DNA from: Leptodactylus fallax
Taxonomy: Eukaryota > Chordata > Amphibia > Anura > Leptodactylidae
Length of the DNA stretch: 64,000 nt
Direction of reading: 5' to 3'
Assembly (NCBI GenBank): GCA_947044405.1
Contig: CAMRHE010000012.1
Location: forward strand, 7,684,001 to 7,748,000
Shown here: positions 1-10,829 of the stretch, one piece after another
Layout of the letters: every line of letters starts with the position of its first letter
How positions within the stretch are numbered: the stretch's first letter is position 1
The notes under the pieces: generated by a model
Told to the model about the DNA's origin: nothing
The model's database searches: none
What the model saw: the letters and a program-made list of their open reading frames with translations, nothing else
Position numbers and translations under genes: made by a program

Positions 1-793
1 TGGCCCATTTTTTGTTCATATAGGTGTAAGAAATTGGCAACTCCAAGAAATTTTTTTGCAAAGATTGGGATTTTTTTAAGTTGTTAAAACATGAAAAAAG
101 CTGTATAAATTTGGTATTGTCACAGTTTGTTCATTTAGTTGGATAGCTAGTGTGGCTCTTCATGTTAATAAATTTGTGTTATGTTCTCTTGGTTATGGAT
201 ACAGAGACTGTAATTTTGCCCCATTCTTTTTGAATCACCCTGTATTAGACAGCTTTGGTTATGGCTTATTGCTGTAGTCTGCTATTCTATGATAGAATAT
301 ATGAAGAAGTGAAGGTGTTGCCTATAGCATATACTAGTTTTCATACATTATGCCTGTTTCTGTACAACCTCAAATTATCTCAATTTTGTAGCCATTTTAA
401 GAACTATTCATATGGTTTATCTTTATGCATATTTACATTTATAATGGGGCTACAATAAACATAGTGCAACATAATTCACTGCTTATATATATTGTCTTAG
501 AGGCGAGATGGAGGCCTCCTTGAGGAAGCAAGACAGAGCGTGAAACGGTTGTTGCCTGTTTTTTCTCCCCACATTTCACGGTGTGACTATGCTGGAAGAT
601 ATTGGCTAACTAAAGAAACCTTTTTATGGATGGTGAGTGCTACCTTTTATTTCTTTTTTTTTTGGCTATTGGAGACGGAATCGGCAGAGCACTGCCAAAA
701 GTGGGTTAGGAGATCCTACTGTTTCTCCTCTGTTTAAAGACTTATATTGGAGTAGGATAGTGGTAGCTACTTTTTGTCTTTGTTTCATATATA

Positions 794-839
<46 letters not shown>

Positions 840-1513
840 TCTAATTAATGAAATAGAAAGTAACACTATTATTAAATTCTGGAAAAAAAGTAAAATATTA
901 CTATGCAAACAAAGTCAGAGACACTTTCTTTTTGAGAAAGCGTGTTGGAAATGGTTTATAGTTTACAACATTTGTTTGAACATAAAAAGTGAAGTTTACT
1001 CAGATTCTATCAAGGCTGGAGGCAGAAAATTGTTACTGTGACCAAACTCGAGATAGTAATCTTGTTACACAAAGTTTTAACTTAGCCCAGCAATAAAACC
1101 TTGATGAGTTAAATATTCATCTGGTCTGTGTTTCTTGTAATGAGATAACTTGCTCTATTGCACATACTGTCAGAGAGAAAAACAACACAGTCATGACTTC
1201 TATAAGTTAAAACATATTGCTACAGGTCTGAGCTGCAATTAAACATGTTGGTCAATAAAGCAAACAGATAGAAATGCAGCCAAGGGCCACCCACATTGTT
1301 TTTGTAGAGAACACATTACAAAGTGCCTAAAGCTAATTTGTTTTCTAAAGCAGTCATCTGCAAATCTACAGGTTTTCTTCTGTTATTGAACTCCATCTGC
1401 AGAAAGGATCAATCAATCATAGTGAGAAATTTTCCACTTCATATCAAAGTAACATCTGAATTTAGCATGGGAACCTTCCAATGCTGGACATGCCTTGCAT
1501 TTATTTCCAGCCC
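1..1513. other. Unassigned AT-rich DNA
   Basis: I see no gene here. The short open frames lack any recognisable domain. Around 180-247 the sequence ends in AATCACCCTGTAT, which resembles the end of a DNA transposon, but I found no matching opposite terminus. A (TA)n microsatellite lies at about 798-836. The rest looks like intronic or intergenic DNA. Confidence 0.5.
798..836. repeat. (TA)n microsatellite
   Basis: An uninterrupted run of alternating T and A of about 39 bases. It is one of several TA tracts in the window; those near 3.05 and 4.7 kb flank a Tc1-like insertion. Confidence 0.9.
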
Positions 1514-1892
1514 TTAAAGGGAGTTTGTCAGCAGTAGATTGGTTAGAAACCTGATCCCAGTATTATGAAGAGGTGATTCTACAGTTTCCAAATATGGCTA
1601 TGTTATTCAGCATTGGAGCCCCATTTTACATCAATTGTATTTTATTTATATGTAAATAAGGGTAAAACATATTTTTTGGGTGAGCCTTAACTTGCCTGGG
1701 CTTTGGTCTCAGCTCTAGATTCCTGAGAAAAGCATTTCTCCCATTATCTCATTTGCAAATAAAACATCATTTTAAGTGAAAATGGGGCTTCAAGGCTAAA
1801 TGACAGAAGCATATTTGGAAACTGTAGAAACACCACTACAACATAACCTGATTAGGCTTATAACCAATTTACTGCTGACAGACTTCCCTTAA
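1514..1892. mobile_element. TTAA-flanked MITE, about 371 bp
   Basis: The element 1518-1888 has terminal inverted repeats that begin AGGGAGTTTGTCAGCAG on the left and read GGGAAGTCTGTCAGCAG from the right, continuing as AGTARATTGGTTA. It is flanked on both sides by TTAA (1514-1517 and 1889-1892), the target duplication used by piggyBac and Kolobok transposases. It has no coding capacity, so it must have moved in trans. Assignment to one of the two superfamilies is not possible from the ends alone. Confidence 0.8.
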
Positions 1893-3016
1893 GGGTGCTT
1901 TCACAAATACTTTTTTGGTGGGGAAGGAATGTTTTTAGGAATGCTTTTATTGCTGTAATTTTTTTCCTTTTGCATTTGTTTATGTGGCTATACGTAACTT
2001 TATAGAAAGTTCTTACAGGACAGGCACAGTGCATAATTTCTGCACGGTAAGTTCACACAATGAATAATGAAGATGAATTTGAGGCAGAGAGCTATATTTT
2101 TTATGTAAAACCAGATCATCGCTGACAGTCTGGATTTCACTGTCAATGAGGTTGAAAGGGTTCATTTTAAAGATAGATGCAGGTTGTTTTGGTGTAATCT
2201 TCACCTATCAGACATTATGACATAAACGTGTTTCATGGGCAAACCCCTTTATTGTAGTTGTCAAAATTCAGTGTGGCTCATTAAGGGTGAGAACCTTTGC
2301 CTTTAAGGTCTTATTCACATATCCACATTTTGCAGAAGACCTGTTTATTTTAGGGTTGCGTGCTGTCTGTGGTTGATCTATTTTTCAATTTTAATTTTTT
2401 TCAAGTTTCAAATTCAGCACCGTTTATCCAATTTATTTTCAGGTCAGTGTCCTCAGAGTGACATTTCATTTCCAAGCTCACAAATCCCCCCAGTAAGCAG
2501 TGCAGCTATCAAACGAAATGTCACAGCAGCATGTGACCTTGGTTGTGGGAGTGAATCATTACCTGTTCTTTCACCACAGGTGGGAGTGGAGAAGGGAGGA
2601 GTACACAGAGTAAATGCAGGCAGATGAATCATGGGAAATGTAGTCTGTCCACAGATTCACTGAATATAAATAACAGTGATACAAGGACCACCAAGTAAAA
2701 TAAAGCCAAGCAAAGGGTGCACAAGGTAAGTATTGAGTATTTAGCACTGCTGTGGATTTATTTGCAAACAATTTTTGGAAGCTGGATAACCCCTTTAAAC
2801 GTAGCTAGCGAAATGTAACAGTAAGTGGACCTGTTACAAAAAGCTTGGCATGATTAGGGAACAGACTGTTATCTAGCACTTATTGCTTGAAGCAGCAATG
2901 TCCATAATAAATTGAATCATCACACTGAAAAGTGCTACTGAAAAACTTAGTATGAGATGAAGACCACATTATTTAAACCATGTTCATAGCTCTTTTTTAG
3001 TACAAGAGTAGCTAAA
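1893..3016. other. Unassigned stretch, no gene seen
   Basis: No open frame here shows a known domain. A TAACCCCTTTAAA motif near 2788-2800 resembles a MITE end of the TTAAAGGGG type, but I could not find its partner. Confidence 0.4.
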
Positions 3017-3038
3017 AATTTTGGTTACAAGGAATATA

Positions 3039-3072
<34 letters not shown>

Positions 3073-3075
<3 letters not shown>

Positions 3076-4678
3076 CGGGGAAAAAAAGTATTTAGTCAGC
3101 TACCAATTGTGCAAGTTCTCCCACTTAAAAAAGATGAGAGGCCTGAAATTGACATCATAGGTAGACCTCAACTATGAGAGACAAAATGAGAAAACAAATC
3201 CAGAAAATCCATTGTCTGATTTTTAAAGAATTTATTTGCAAATTATGGTGGAAAATAAGTATTTGGTCAATAAGAAAAATTCATCTCAGTACTTTGTTAT
3301 ATATCCTTTGTTGGCAATGACAGAGGTCAAACATTTTCTGTAAATCTTCACAAGGTTGGCACACACTGTTTCTGGTATGTTGGCCCATTCCTCCATGCAG
3401 ATCTCTTCTACAGCAGTGATGTTTTGGGGCTGTCGCTGGGCAACATGGACTTTCAACTCCCTCCAAAGGTTTTCTATGGGGTTGAGATCTGGAGACTGGC
3501 TAGGCCGCTCTAGGACCTTGGAATGCTTCTTACGAAGCCACTCTTTCGTTGCCCTGGTGATGTGCTTGGGATTATTGTCATGCTGAAAGACCCAGCCACG
3601 TTTCATCTTCAATGCCCTTGCTGATGGAAGGAGGTTTGCACTCAAAATCTCACGATACATGGCCCCATTCATTCTTTCATGTACACGGATCAGTCGTCCT
3701 GGTCCCTTTTCAGAGAAACATCACCAAAGCATGATGTTGCCACCCCCATGCTTCACAATAGGTATGGTGTTCTTTGGATGCAGCTCAGCATTCACTCTCC
3801 TCCAAACACAACGAGTTGTGTTTCTACCAAACAGTTCTACTTTGGTTTCATCTGACCATATGATATTCTCCCAATACTCTTCTGGAACATCCAAATGCTC
3901 TCTAGCAAACTTCAGACGGGCCTGGATATGTACTGGCTTAAGCAGGGGGACACGTCTGGCACTGCAGGATCTGAGTCTTTGGCAGCGTAGTGTGTTACTG
4001 ACGGTAGCCTTTGTTATGTTAGTCCCAGCTTTCTGAAGGTTATTCACTAGGTCCCCCCATGTGGTTCTGGGATTTTTTTTCTCACCGTTCTTGTGATCAT
4101 TTTGACCCCACGGGGTGAACATCTTGCGTGGAGTCCCTGATCGAGGGAGATTATCAGTGGTCTTGTATGTCTTCCATTTTCTAATTATTGCTCCCACAGT
4201 TGATTTCTTCACACCAAGCTGCTTGCCTATTGCAGATTCAGTCTTCCTAGGCTGGTTCAGGTCTACAATTGTGTTTCTGGTGTCCTTCCACAGCTCTTTG
4301 GTCTTCACCATAGTGGAGTTTGGAGTGTGACTGTTTGAGGTTGTGGACAGGTGTCTTTTATACTGATAACAATGTCAAACAGGTGCCATTACTACAGGTA
4401 ATGAGTGGAGGACAGAGGAGCCTCTTAAAGAAGAAGATACAGGTCTGTGAGAGCCAGAAATCTTGCTTGTTTGTAGGTAACTAAATACTTATTTTCCACC
4501 ATAATTTGCAAATAAATTCTTTAAAAAATCAGACAATGTGATTTTCTAGATTTGTTTTATCATTTTGTCTCTCATAGTTGAGGTCTACCTATGACGTCAA
4601 TTACAGGCCTCTCTCATCTTTTTAAATGGGAGAACTTGCACAATTGGTGGCTGACTAAATACTTTTTTTTCCCCACTG
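3073..4678 (-). mobile_element. Tc1-like DNA transposon, 1606 bp, nearly full length
   Basis: Both ends carry the inverted repeat CAG(C/T)GGGGAAAAAAAGTA, with similarity reaching about 200 bp inward, and each abuts TA (3071-3072 and 4679-4680). The transposase lies on the minus strand between the ends. The length is typical for Tc1 elements. The insertion site is inside a TA microsatellite, which suits the TA target preference. One nonsense codon disables the gene but the ends look intact, so the copy may still be mobilisable in trans. Confidence 0.93.
3286..4311 (-). pseudogene. Tc1-like DD34E transposase with a single premature stop
   Basis: Reading leftward from the ATG at 4311, one frame runs for 342 codons with a single internal TGA at 3721-3723. 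The frame is otherwise continuous. The N-terminal part has two helix-turn-helix segments for binding the terminal repeats and a GTPRK stretch in place of the usual GRPRK linker. The catalytic DDE domain shows D in WSDETK, D in QHDNNPKH, and E in SPDLNPIEN, with 34 residues between the last two, as in classic Tc1. The stop replaces the glycine in the conserved WGCFS motif and looks like one base change (GGA to TGA). It would truncate the enzyme before the second catalytic Asp. Confidence 0.93.
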
Positions 4679-4704
4679 TATATATACAATTTTGGTTACA
4701 AGGA

Positions 4705-4753
<49 letters not shown>

Positions 4754-4756
<3 letters not shown>

Positions 4757-7700
4757 GAAGTCATACTGATCACAATATCTATTTAGATTACCTTCAGAAA
4801 CACAACTGCAAAAATCTAATTATTTGCTCTAATTAGCTAATTAGCTAGATCTTCCCTTCAGAGGACCAGAAGAATGGAAAAATGGACACTGTTGGATTTT
4901 TTCTATAATGGACAGGAATAGCGTCCAACAAACCCCATTGACTATTGTGGGGTCTGTTGGGTGTCTGCTTTTTAAAAAATGAAACTGCTGTCTGAAAAAG
5001 CCGGGCTTGAAGACCTTTTTTGGCTGGTGATTTCTGATGGACACTGTGATGGGGTTTCCGAACGAAAACTCTTTGTGATGTGATGTGACATTGAATCTGA
5101 ACCCAGTCTTTTTTAGCTTCAGAATAAATAGATTTATCTTCACTAGTGGGGGTCCCAGTGGTGGGCTGCCCAGTGATCAGACAATTCTTATCTTGTGCAT
5201 GTGGTAGACAAAACTTCATTTTGTCTTCTGGACACCATTTCATGCATATATGTTTGATACGTTTAAGTGCATGATCCAGTGGATACATGTAGTCTACGTA
5301 AGTCTACATTTCTTAATTAGGTACCTCCTGTTTTGGTGATCCTGTTTTTTGTGTGTCTTTTCAGCAAAAGATATATTTTTAACTGATGTCCTGATCATGT
5401 GATGAATATGTGACGATCATATAGATAAAAGTATATAACCTTATTAGCTAGGAATATGTATTTGTATAGACTCTCAGTGAGGGCTATATATAAACTTGAC
5501 TACCGCCTAATAAAGTAAGGAATCATATTGGAATCATGCTGTTTGATTCTCTGAGCAGGCTCGCATCAACCACACTCAATTCGGAAACCTGGGGAAACAC
5601 AGTTTTGGGTGATCTCACCCACATGCATCAAAAACAATTCATTATCTTATATTTTTGGACTATCAGTTCGTTTGGACTATCTGTGCCTACAATGTCTAAT
5701 AACTGATACACCATAATATAGTATTCTTACTCACTAGCCATTCTTTTAGACAAAAATGAATGTACTTATTCAACAACAAGCTATGAAGCTAAAAGACTTG
5801 CAAGCTGGTTTGATGATTTGAAAATAAAGTCACGGTATGAAAGTTCAACAAAAGAAATCTGTCACTGGCATTTACATAAACCAAAGTATAATAGTGGAAT
5901 TTATTCAGGCTCATGTGGAAGTACTCTGTTTTCTTGGCCTACTAACTATCACAATTAGCTTAGAATATACTGTTTACTTTACTCATTTTATTTTATGATT
6001 TGAAAAACAAAAAGGAAATTCAAGCCGTTTTATTGCGTAACATCCCATCATTGATCATGAAGTCCGCCAAGTATGTAAAAATAATAAATTATTACTATTC
6101 TTTCAATAGCTAGAATATGTTTTCTCACAGTTTAAAATATGATATTCATTATACTGTGTGTTAATCGTTAGCAAATGTATTGAGAAAATAGCACAAAAAG
6201 TGCTTAAAGTTGTTAAATAGTTCCACTTCTGAGAAGACTTATGACATCTTACTCTACGCCATCTTTTCTTCAATATTTCTTGGTACAATATTTTGTATAT
6301 AAATTAATAAATATGTTTTTATTCCGATTCCTAAATTCTCATAAAGGATTTGCTTACATTTGCACATGCATGTAACATACAGATGTTGATGTGCATTACG
6401 TTAAGAACTATATTTTTTTATCCCAAAAATATTTCAACTGCCTTCAAAAAACTTTACAACCATCCACAAATTGCTCTTGCTTATGGCCATAGGTAGTTGC
6501 AGTGAAACAGAGTGAGACGGAATTATTTTATCCATTCTGTTTGCACCTTAAATATACAATACTTATTAGAAAAAGTGCTGGTTTCACAATCTCTGTTAGA
6601 TTCAGAGACCTCAGAATGGGAACAAGTAGATTTTGGGTCACCTGGCAGTTGACTTTTATTCTCTTGGTCATGAAGAAAGCATGAACATAGAAGTAAAAAG
6701 AAAGCAGCAAATAGCTTTGTTTGGTATCATTATTATAGGTTACAAGGCATCTGAAAAATGGTCATGTGAATTTTTAAAAAAAATCTACCTGTCAATGATC
6801 TCATAGTAAATCATCTAACTCAAGTTCCAAAATTGTAAGTATTACGCTAAAAATATTAGACCCTACTGTTGTGGTACAAGCATGGTTCATAATAAAAACA
6901 TTCTAAGTATCTAGCTTTTTCAAAGATAGACAGCACATGCTGTAGCTGTGTATCTTTCAGATGCTTTCGTAAAATTCAGTAGAATCATTTGATGTTCCTG
7001 GTTTACAGAATTATATATTACTCTTATGTTTTTTCAATATATTTAATGGCAATTTGTTTCAGTTTTTTACTATGAACTGACATGTGATGTCATTTTACAA
7101 TACACTTGTAGAGTATCTTTAAAAATTTTTGAGCTAACATTATAGCTCATTAGTAAAATGTACATGAAGCGATGATTACTACTTTTTGCAGTCCAAGTAG
7201 AAACCATAAGTTCCAAGTTACAATACGTGTTTTTCTGTAGTTCAGTGCAGGAATTCTACCGCTGAAATGTTATGGCAACCTGACCAAATGTCATTATTCC
7301 TCTATTTACATTTAATTTATGGGATCAGAAAAGCACCTGAATAAGCCCAAACCTTGTCAAGATTATTCTTTACCTTTATATAATGTATATTTCAGCTGGC
7401 AAACAAAATATAGTCTGTGCAATTTTGCAGCAAAGTAAACAGCGCACATGACAAATTTAACCAAGAGAAGCAGACAGAATAGACAAATGCTTGTTATATT
7501 TTTAGCAAGTTATTTTATTCAGGTTATTTTTGGCATTAAATTTGTTTTCCAAGTGAGATACATGTAAGTGATTTATGTAGCCTCTGTGAACAATGTGCTG
7601 TGGACAGACCCCCTTTCATAAAATCTATAATGGCTCTTTGTCATTCTAATTGTTAACTCACTTTTTCCCTATTCTTGTAATGTCTGTTACATATTCCATT

Positions 7701-7767
7701 TGCATTGCTATTCTGATACACAAGGCACTATTACGTATCAACTTACAAATAAAAACAGATGTAAAGC
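4754..7767. other. Unassigned, AT-rich; repeat fragments near 4.85-5.6 kb
   Basis: About 4850-5040 resembles a dispersed repeat with GTCCAACA and TGTTGGGTGTC segments around a CCCCATTGACTAT core. About 5300-5640 has a TATATAAA box, an AATAAA downstream and a GT-rich segment, the order expected in an LTR, but I could not define TG..CA ends or a target duplication. From 5700 to 7767 I see no gene or bounded repeat. Confidence 0.4.
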
Positions 7768-7869
7768 TTAAAGGGGAATTCCCACAAATATATCCATTTT
7801 TAAAGTTCTAGTCAATTATAATTTAATTATTTTTTCAAATGTCTGTCTGGTAACCTGTCATAATAAGTA

Positions 7870-9444
7870 CAGTGGGTATGGAAAGTATTCAGACCCCTTT
7901 AAATTTTTCACTCTGTTTCATTGCAGCCATTTGCTAAAAGCAAAAAAGTTCATTTTATTTCTCACTAATGTACACTCAGCTCCCCATCTTGACAGAAAAA
8001 AACAGAAATGTTGATATTTTTGCAAATTTATTAAAAAAGAAAAACTGAAATATTACATGGTCATAAGTATTCAGACCCTTTACTCAGTATTGAGTGAAGC
8101 CCCCTTTTGAGCTAGTACAGCCATGAGTCTTCTTGGGAATGATGCAACAAGTTTTTCACATCTGGATTTGGGGATCCTCTGCCATTCTTCCTTGTAGATC
8201 CTCTCCAGTTCCGTCAGGTTGGATGGTGAACGTTGGTGGACAGCCATTTTCAGGTGTCTCCAGAGATGCTCAATTGGGTTGAGGTCAGGGCTCTGGCTGG
8301 GCCAGTCAAGAATGGTCACAGAGTTGTTCCGAAGCCACTCCTTTGTTATTTTAGCTGTGTGCTTAGGGTCATTGTCTTGTTGGAAGGTGAACCTTTGACC
8401 CAGTCTGAGGTCCAGAGCACTCTGGAAGAGGTTTTCTTCCAGGATATCTCTGTACTTGGCCCCATTCATCTTTTCTTCACTTACAACCAGTCGTGATGTC
8501 CCCCCATACCATGATGCTGCTACTACCATGTTTCACTGTTGGGATTGTATTGGGCAGGTAATAACGCCAAAAAGTTCAATCTTTGTCTCATCAGACCAGA
8601 GGATATTATTTCTCATAGTCTGGGAGTCCTTCATGTGTTTTTTGGCAAACTCTATGCGGACTTTCATATGTCTTGCACTAAGGAGAGGCTTCCTTCGGGC
8701 CACTCTGCCATAAAGACCCAAATGGTGGAGGGCTGCAGTGATATTTGACTTTGTGGAACTTTCTCCCATCTCCCTACTGCATCTCTGGAGCTCAGCCATA
8801 GTGATCTTTGGGTTCTTCTTTACCTCTCTCACCAAGGCTCTTCTCCCAAGATTGCTCAGTTTGGATGGACGGCCATGTCTAGGAAGAGTTCTGGTCATCT
8901 CAAACTTCTTCCATTTAAGAATTATGGAGGCCACTGTGCTCTTAGGAACCTTGAGTGCTGCAGAAATTCTTTTCTAACCTTGGCTAGATCTATGCCTTGC
9001 CACAATTCTGTCTCTGAGCTCCTTGGGCAGTTCTTTTGACCTCATGATTCTCATTTGCTCTGACATGCACTGTGAGCTGTGAGGTCTTATATAGACAGGT
9101 GTGTGCCTTTCCTAATCAAGTCCAATCAGTTTAATTAAACACAGCTGGACTCCAATGAAGGAGTAGAACCATCTCAAGGAGGATTAGAAGGAAATGGACA
9201 GCATGTTAGTCAAATATGTGTGTCACAGCAAAGGGTCTGAATACTTATGACCATGTGATATTTCAGTTTTTCTTTTTTAATAAATTTGCAAAAATATCTA
9301 CATTTCTGTTTATTTTCTGTCAAGATGGGGTGCTGAGTGTATATTAATGAGAAATAAAATTAACTTTTTTGCTTTTAGCAAATAGCTGCAATGAAACAAA
9401 GAGTGAAAAATTGAAAGGGGTCTGAATACTTTCCGTACCCACTG
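7870..9444 (-). mobile_element. Tc1-like DNA transposon, 1575 bp
   Basis: The inverted ends begin CAGTGGGTATGGAAAGTATT on the left and CAGTGGGTACGGAAAGTATT from the right. The repeats extend about 200 bp and each end abuts TA (7868-7869 and 9445-9446). The minus strand carries a decayed transposase. It belongs to a different Tc1 family from the copy at 3.1-4.7 kb, as shown by different ends and protein sequence. It inserted into a TTAA-flanked MITE. Confidence 0.92.
8080..9045 (-). pseudogene. Tc1-like DD34E transposase, stop plus internal frame disruption
   Basis: The likely start is the ATG at 9045 (MRSKELPKELRDRIV). Codon 24 is TAG, replacing the tyrosine usual in this family. The helix-turn-helix region, the GRPSKL linker and the first catalytic Asp (WSDETKIELFG) follow. 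Just after that, about 8530-8560, coding sequence is lost and the frame shifts out, giving TCPIQSQQ and a stop. The original frame resumes at 8529 and keeps the second Asp (QQDNDPKHT) and the Glu (SPDLNPIEH) 34 residues apart. All three catalytic residues survive, but the enzyme could not be made whole. Confidence 0.9.
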
Positions 9445-9668
9445 TATATCATGACTGAGTTTCTGACAAGTCCCAGACCGTGGAAAGTTCCTGCATTCAT
9501 GGACATATCCACTGGTAACTAATCAAGTCAACAGGCTGTACCCACTAAGATGGTTAGAGAAAATCTTTAAAATTTTGCAAAATGTTTATTTATATTTGCA
9601 AAAATGTTCAACATTTTTAATTGCCTTCAAATCTAAATATAGTTATGTTCATGGGAATATCCCTTTAA

Positions 9669-10133
9669 ATAAAAGTATTGAGTCATAAGCTGTATTCATT
9701 ATTATATGTTAAAAAAGTATTTTTTTATATAAAGTACTGTACATCAACTTTTCTTTTTTTGTTGGATATACCTTATACCCATTGTACAGTCTATACCATC
9801 AGTGGTGAACCCATGCCATGTATGCCAAAAGTGGCATATATGTAAAAATATTCCATGAATAAAGGGGCATGAATGAAGTTGGATGCTGTAACTGAGCACT
9901 TTTCCTGAAAGTAGAAAGCACATAAGACCTGTAACAGAATTATATCCACTATGAGCTCCAGAATTAATTTCTGTTAGTGGAGAATAATTCAGGAACAGAG
10001 AGGTACATGTAGTAGCCAGGAATAGGCTGACAAGCAGTGCTATTAGTTGGAGGTAGAGAGAGCCTCCTGCTATTACTGACTTGGGAAAGGTGAGGGAGGC
10101 ATGATGCTGCTAATACCATTGCAGAAAAATCAT
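9669..10133. other. Unassigned stretch
   Basis: No gene or bounded repeat recognised between the TTAA-flanked element and the next MITE. Composition is AT-rich like the flanks. Confidence 0.4.
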
Positions 10134-10482
10134 TAAGGCTAAGGCCCCACGTTGCGGAAATGCAGCGTTTTACAAAAAATGCTGTGTTTTACAGTACCAG
10201 CAAAGTGAATGAGATTCTGGCTAATCCCATCCACAAATTGTGGGAAAAAAAAGCTGCGGAAAAGCTGTGTTTTCAAAAATGCACAAAGTTTTGAAAAATG
10301 CAACATGTCAATTTTACCTGCGTAAACGCTTGCGTTTTTCCTATAGATTTAATAGGGGAAGAAAAAAAAACTTACAGAAAAATGCAGCAAAAAACGCAAT
10401 GAAAAGCGCTATGGTAAAAAAAAAGGCATTTTTTACTACAGCATTTTTAGCTGAGTCCCGCATTGTGGGACCTTAGCCTAAC
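10134..10482. mobile_element. Foldback MITE, GGCTAAGGCCCCAC family, copy A
   Basis: Inverted ends: TAAGGCTAAGGCCCCACG on the left and TTAGGCTAAGGTCCCACA read from the right. The interior is rich in TGCRG and AAAATGC motifs, also arranged as inverted halves (GCAGCGTTTT and AAAAGCGCT). Related copies lie at 29845-30152, 34893-35132 and 59521-59772. It has no coding capacity. The short open frame across it is compositional and not a gene. Confidence 0.7.
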
Positions 10483-10829
10483 AAAGACTCATGGTACTGC
10501 TACAGTCTGTGGTATTCACCACAATTATGTCAACTATTATGAACTTGGCAGCAGGGAGAATTTCCCACATAAAGTATTGCTAATTTGGGTGCAGAGCATC
10601 AAGGCCATTCTATAATGTAGATGATAACAAGGTCATAGGAATACTGTACAATAACTAGTGGTATTAATATTAAAATATTAATATCAAATTTTGGCCTGGA
10701 ATTACAAAATCATTTAATAAAGGAAGATAGTTTAAGCATCATACATTTGGTGTAAAAAGTTGAAGCCAGGGGGGTAACTAGCAAACACTGGGCTCCATCG
10801 CCAACTTTTGTCTTGGGGCCCCCAACAGC

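Larger units (their letters stand above)
3017..4753. repeat. 20-bp direct repeats plus TA tracts flanking a Tc1 copy
   Basis: AATTTTGGTTACAAGGAATA occurs at 3017-3036 and identically at 4688-4707. Each copy is followed by a TA microsatellite (about 3040-3072 and 4709-4753), and the Tc1-like element 3073-4678 lies between them. Tc1 duplicates only TA, so this longer flank duplication needs another explanation, such as slippage or unequal exchange in the TA tract. Confidence 0.85.
7768..9668. mobile_element. TTAA-flanked MITE split by a Tc1-like insertion
   Basis: The outer ends read AGGGGAATTCCC on the left (7772) and AGGGATATTCCC from the right (ending 9664), each abutting TTAA (7768-7771 and 9665-9668). 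The Tc1-like element 7870-9444 sits inside it. Without that insertion the outer element would be about 320 bp and non-coding. The TTAA duplication fits Kolobok or piggyBac type mobilisation. Confidence 0.75.

Noticed and set aside
4841..5288. Two overlapping minus-strand frames of 100 and 147 codons
   Set aside because: No domain; part of the region matches a non-coding dispersed repeat.
5300..5640. Candidate LTR (TATATAAA, AATAAA, GT-rich)
   Set aside because: No TG..CA ends, target duplication, primer-binding site or partner LTR could be defined.
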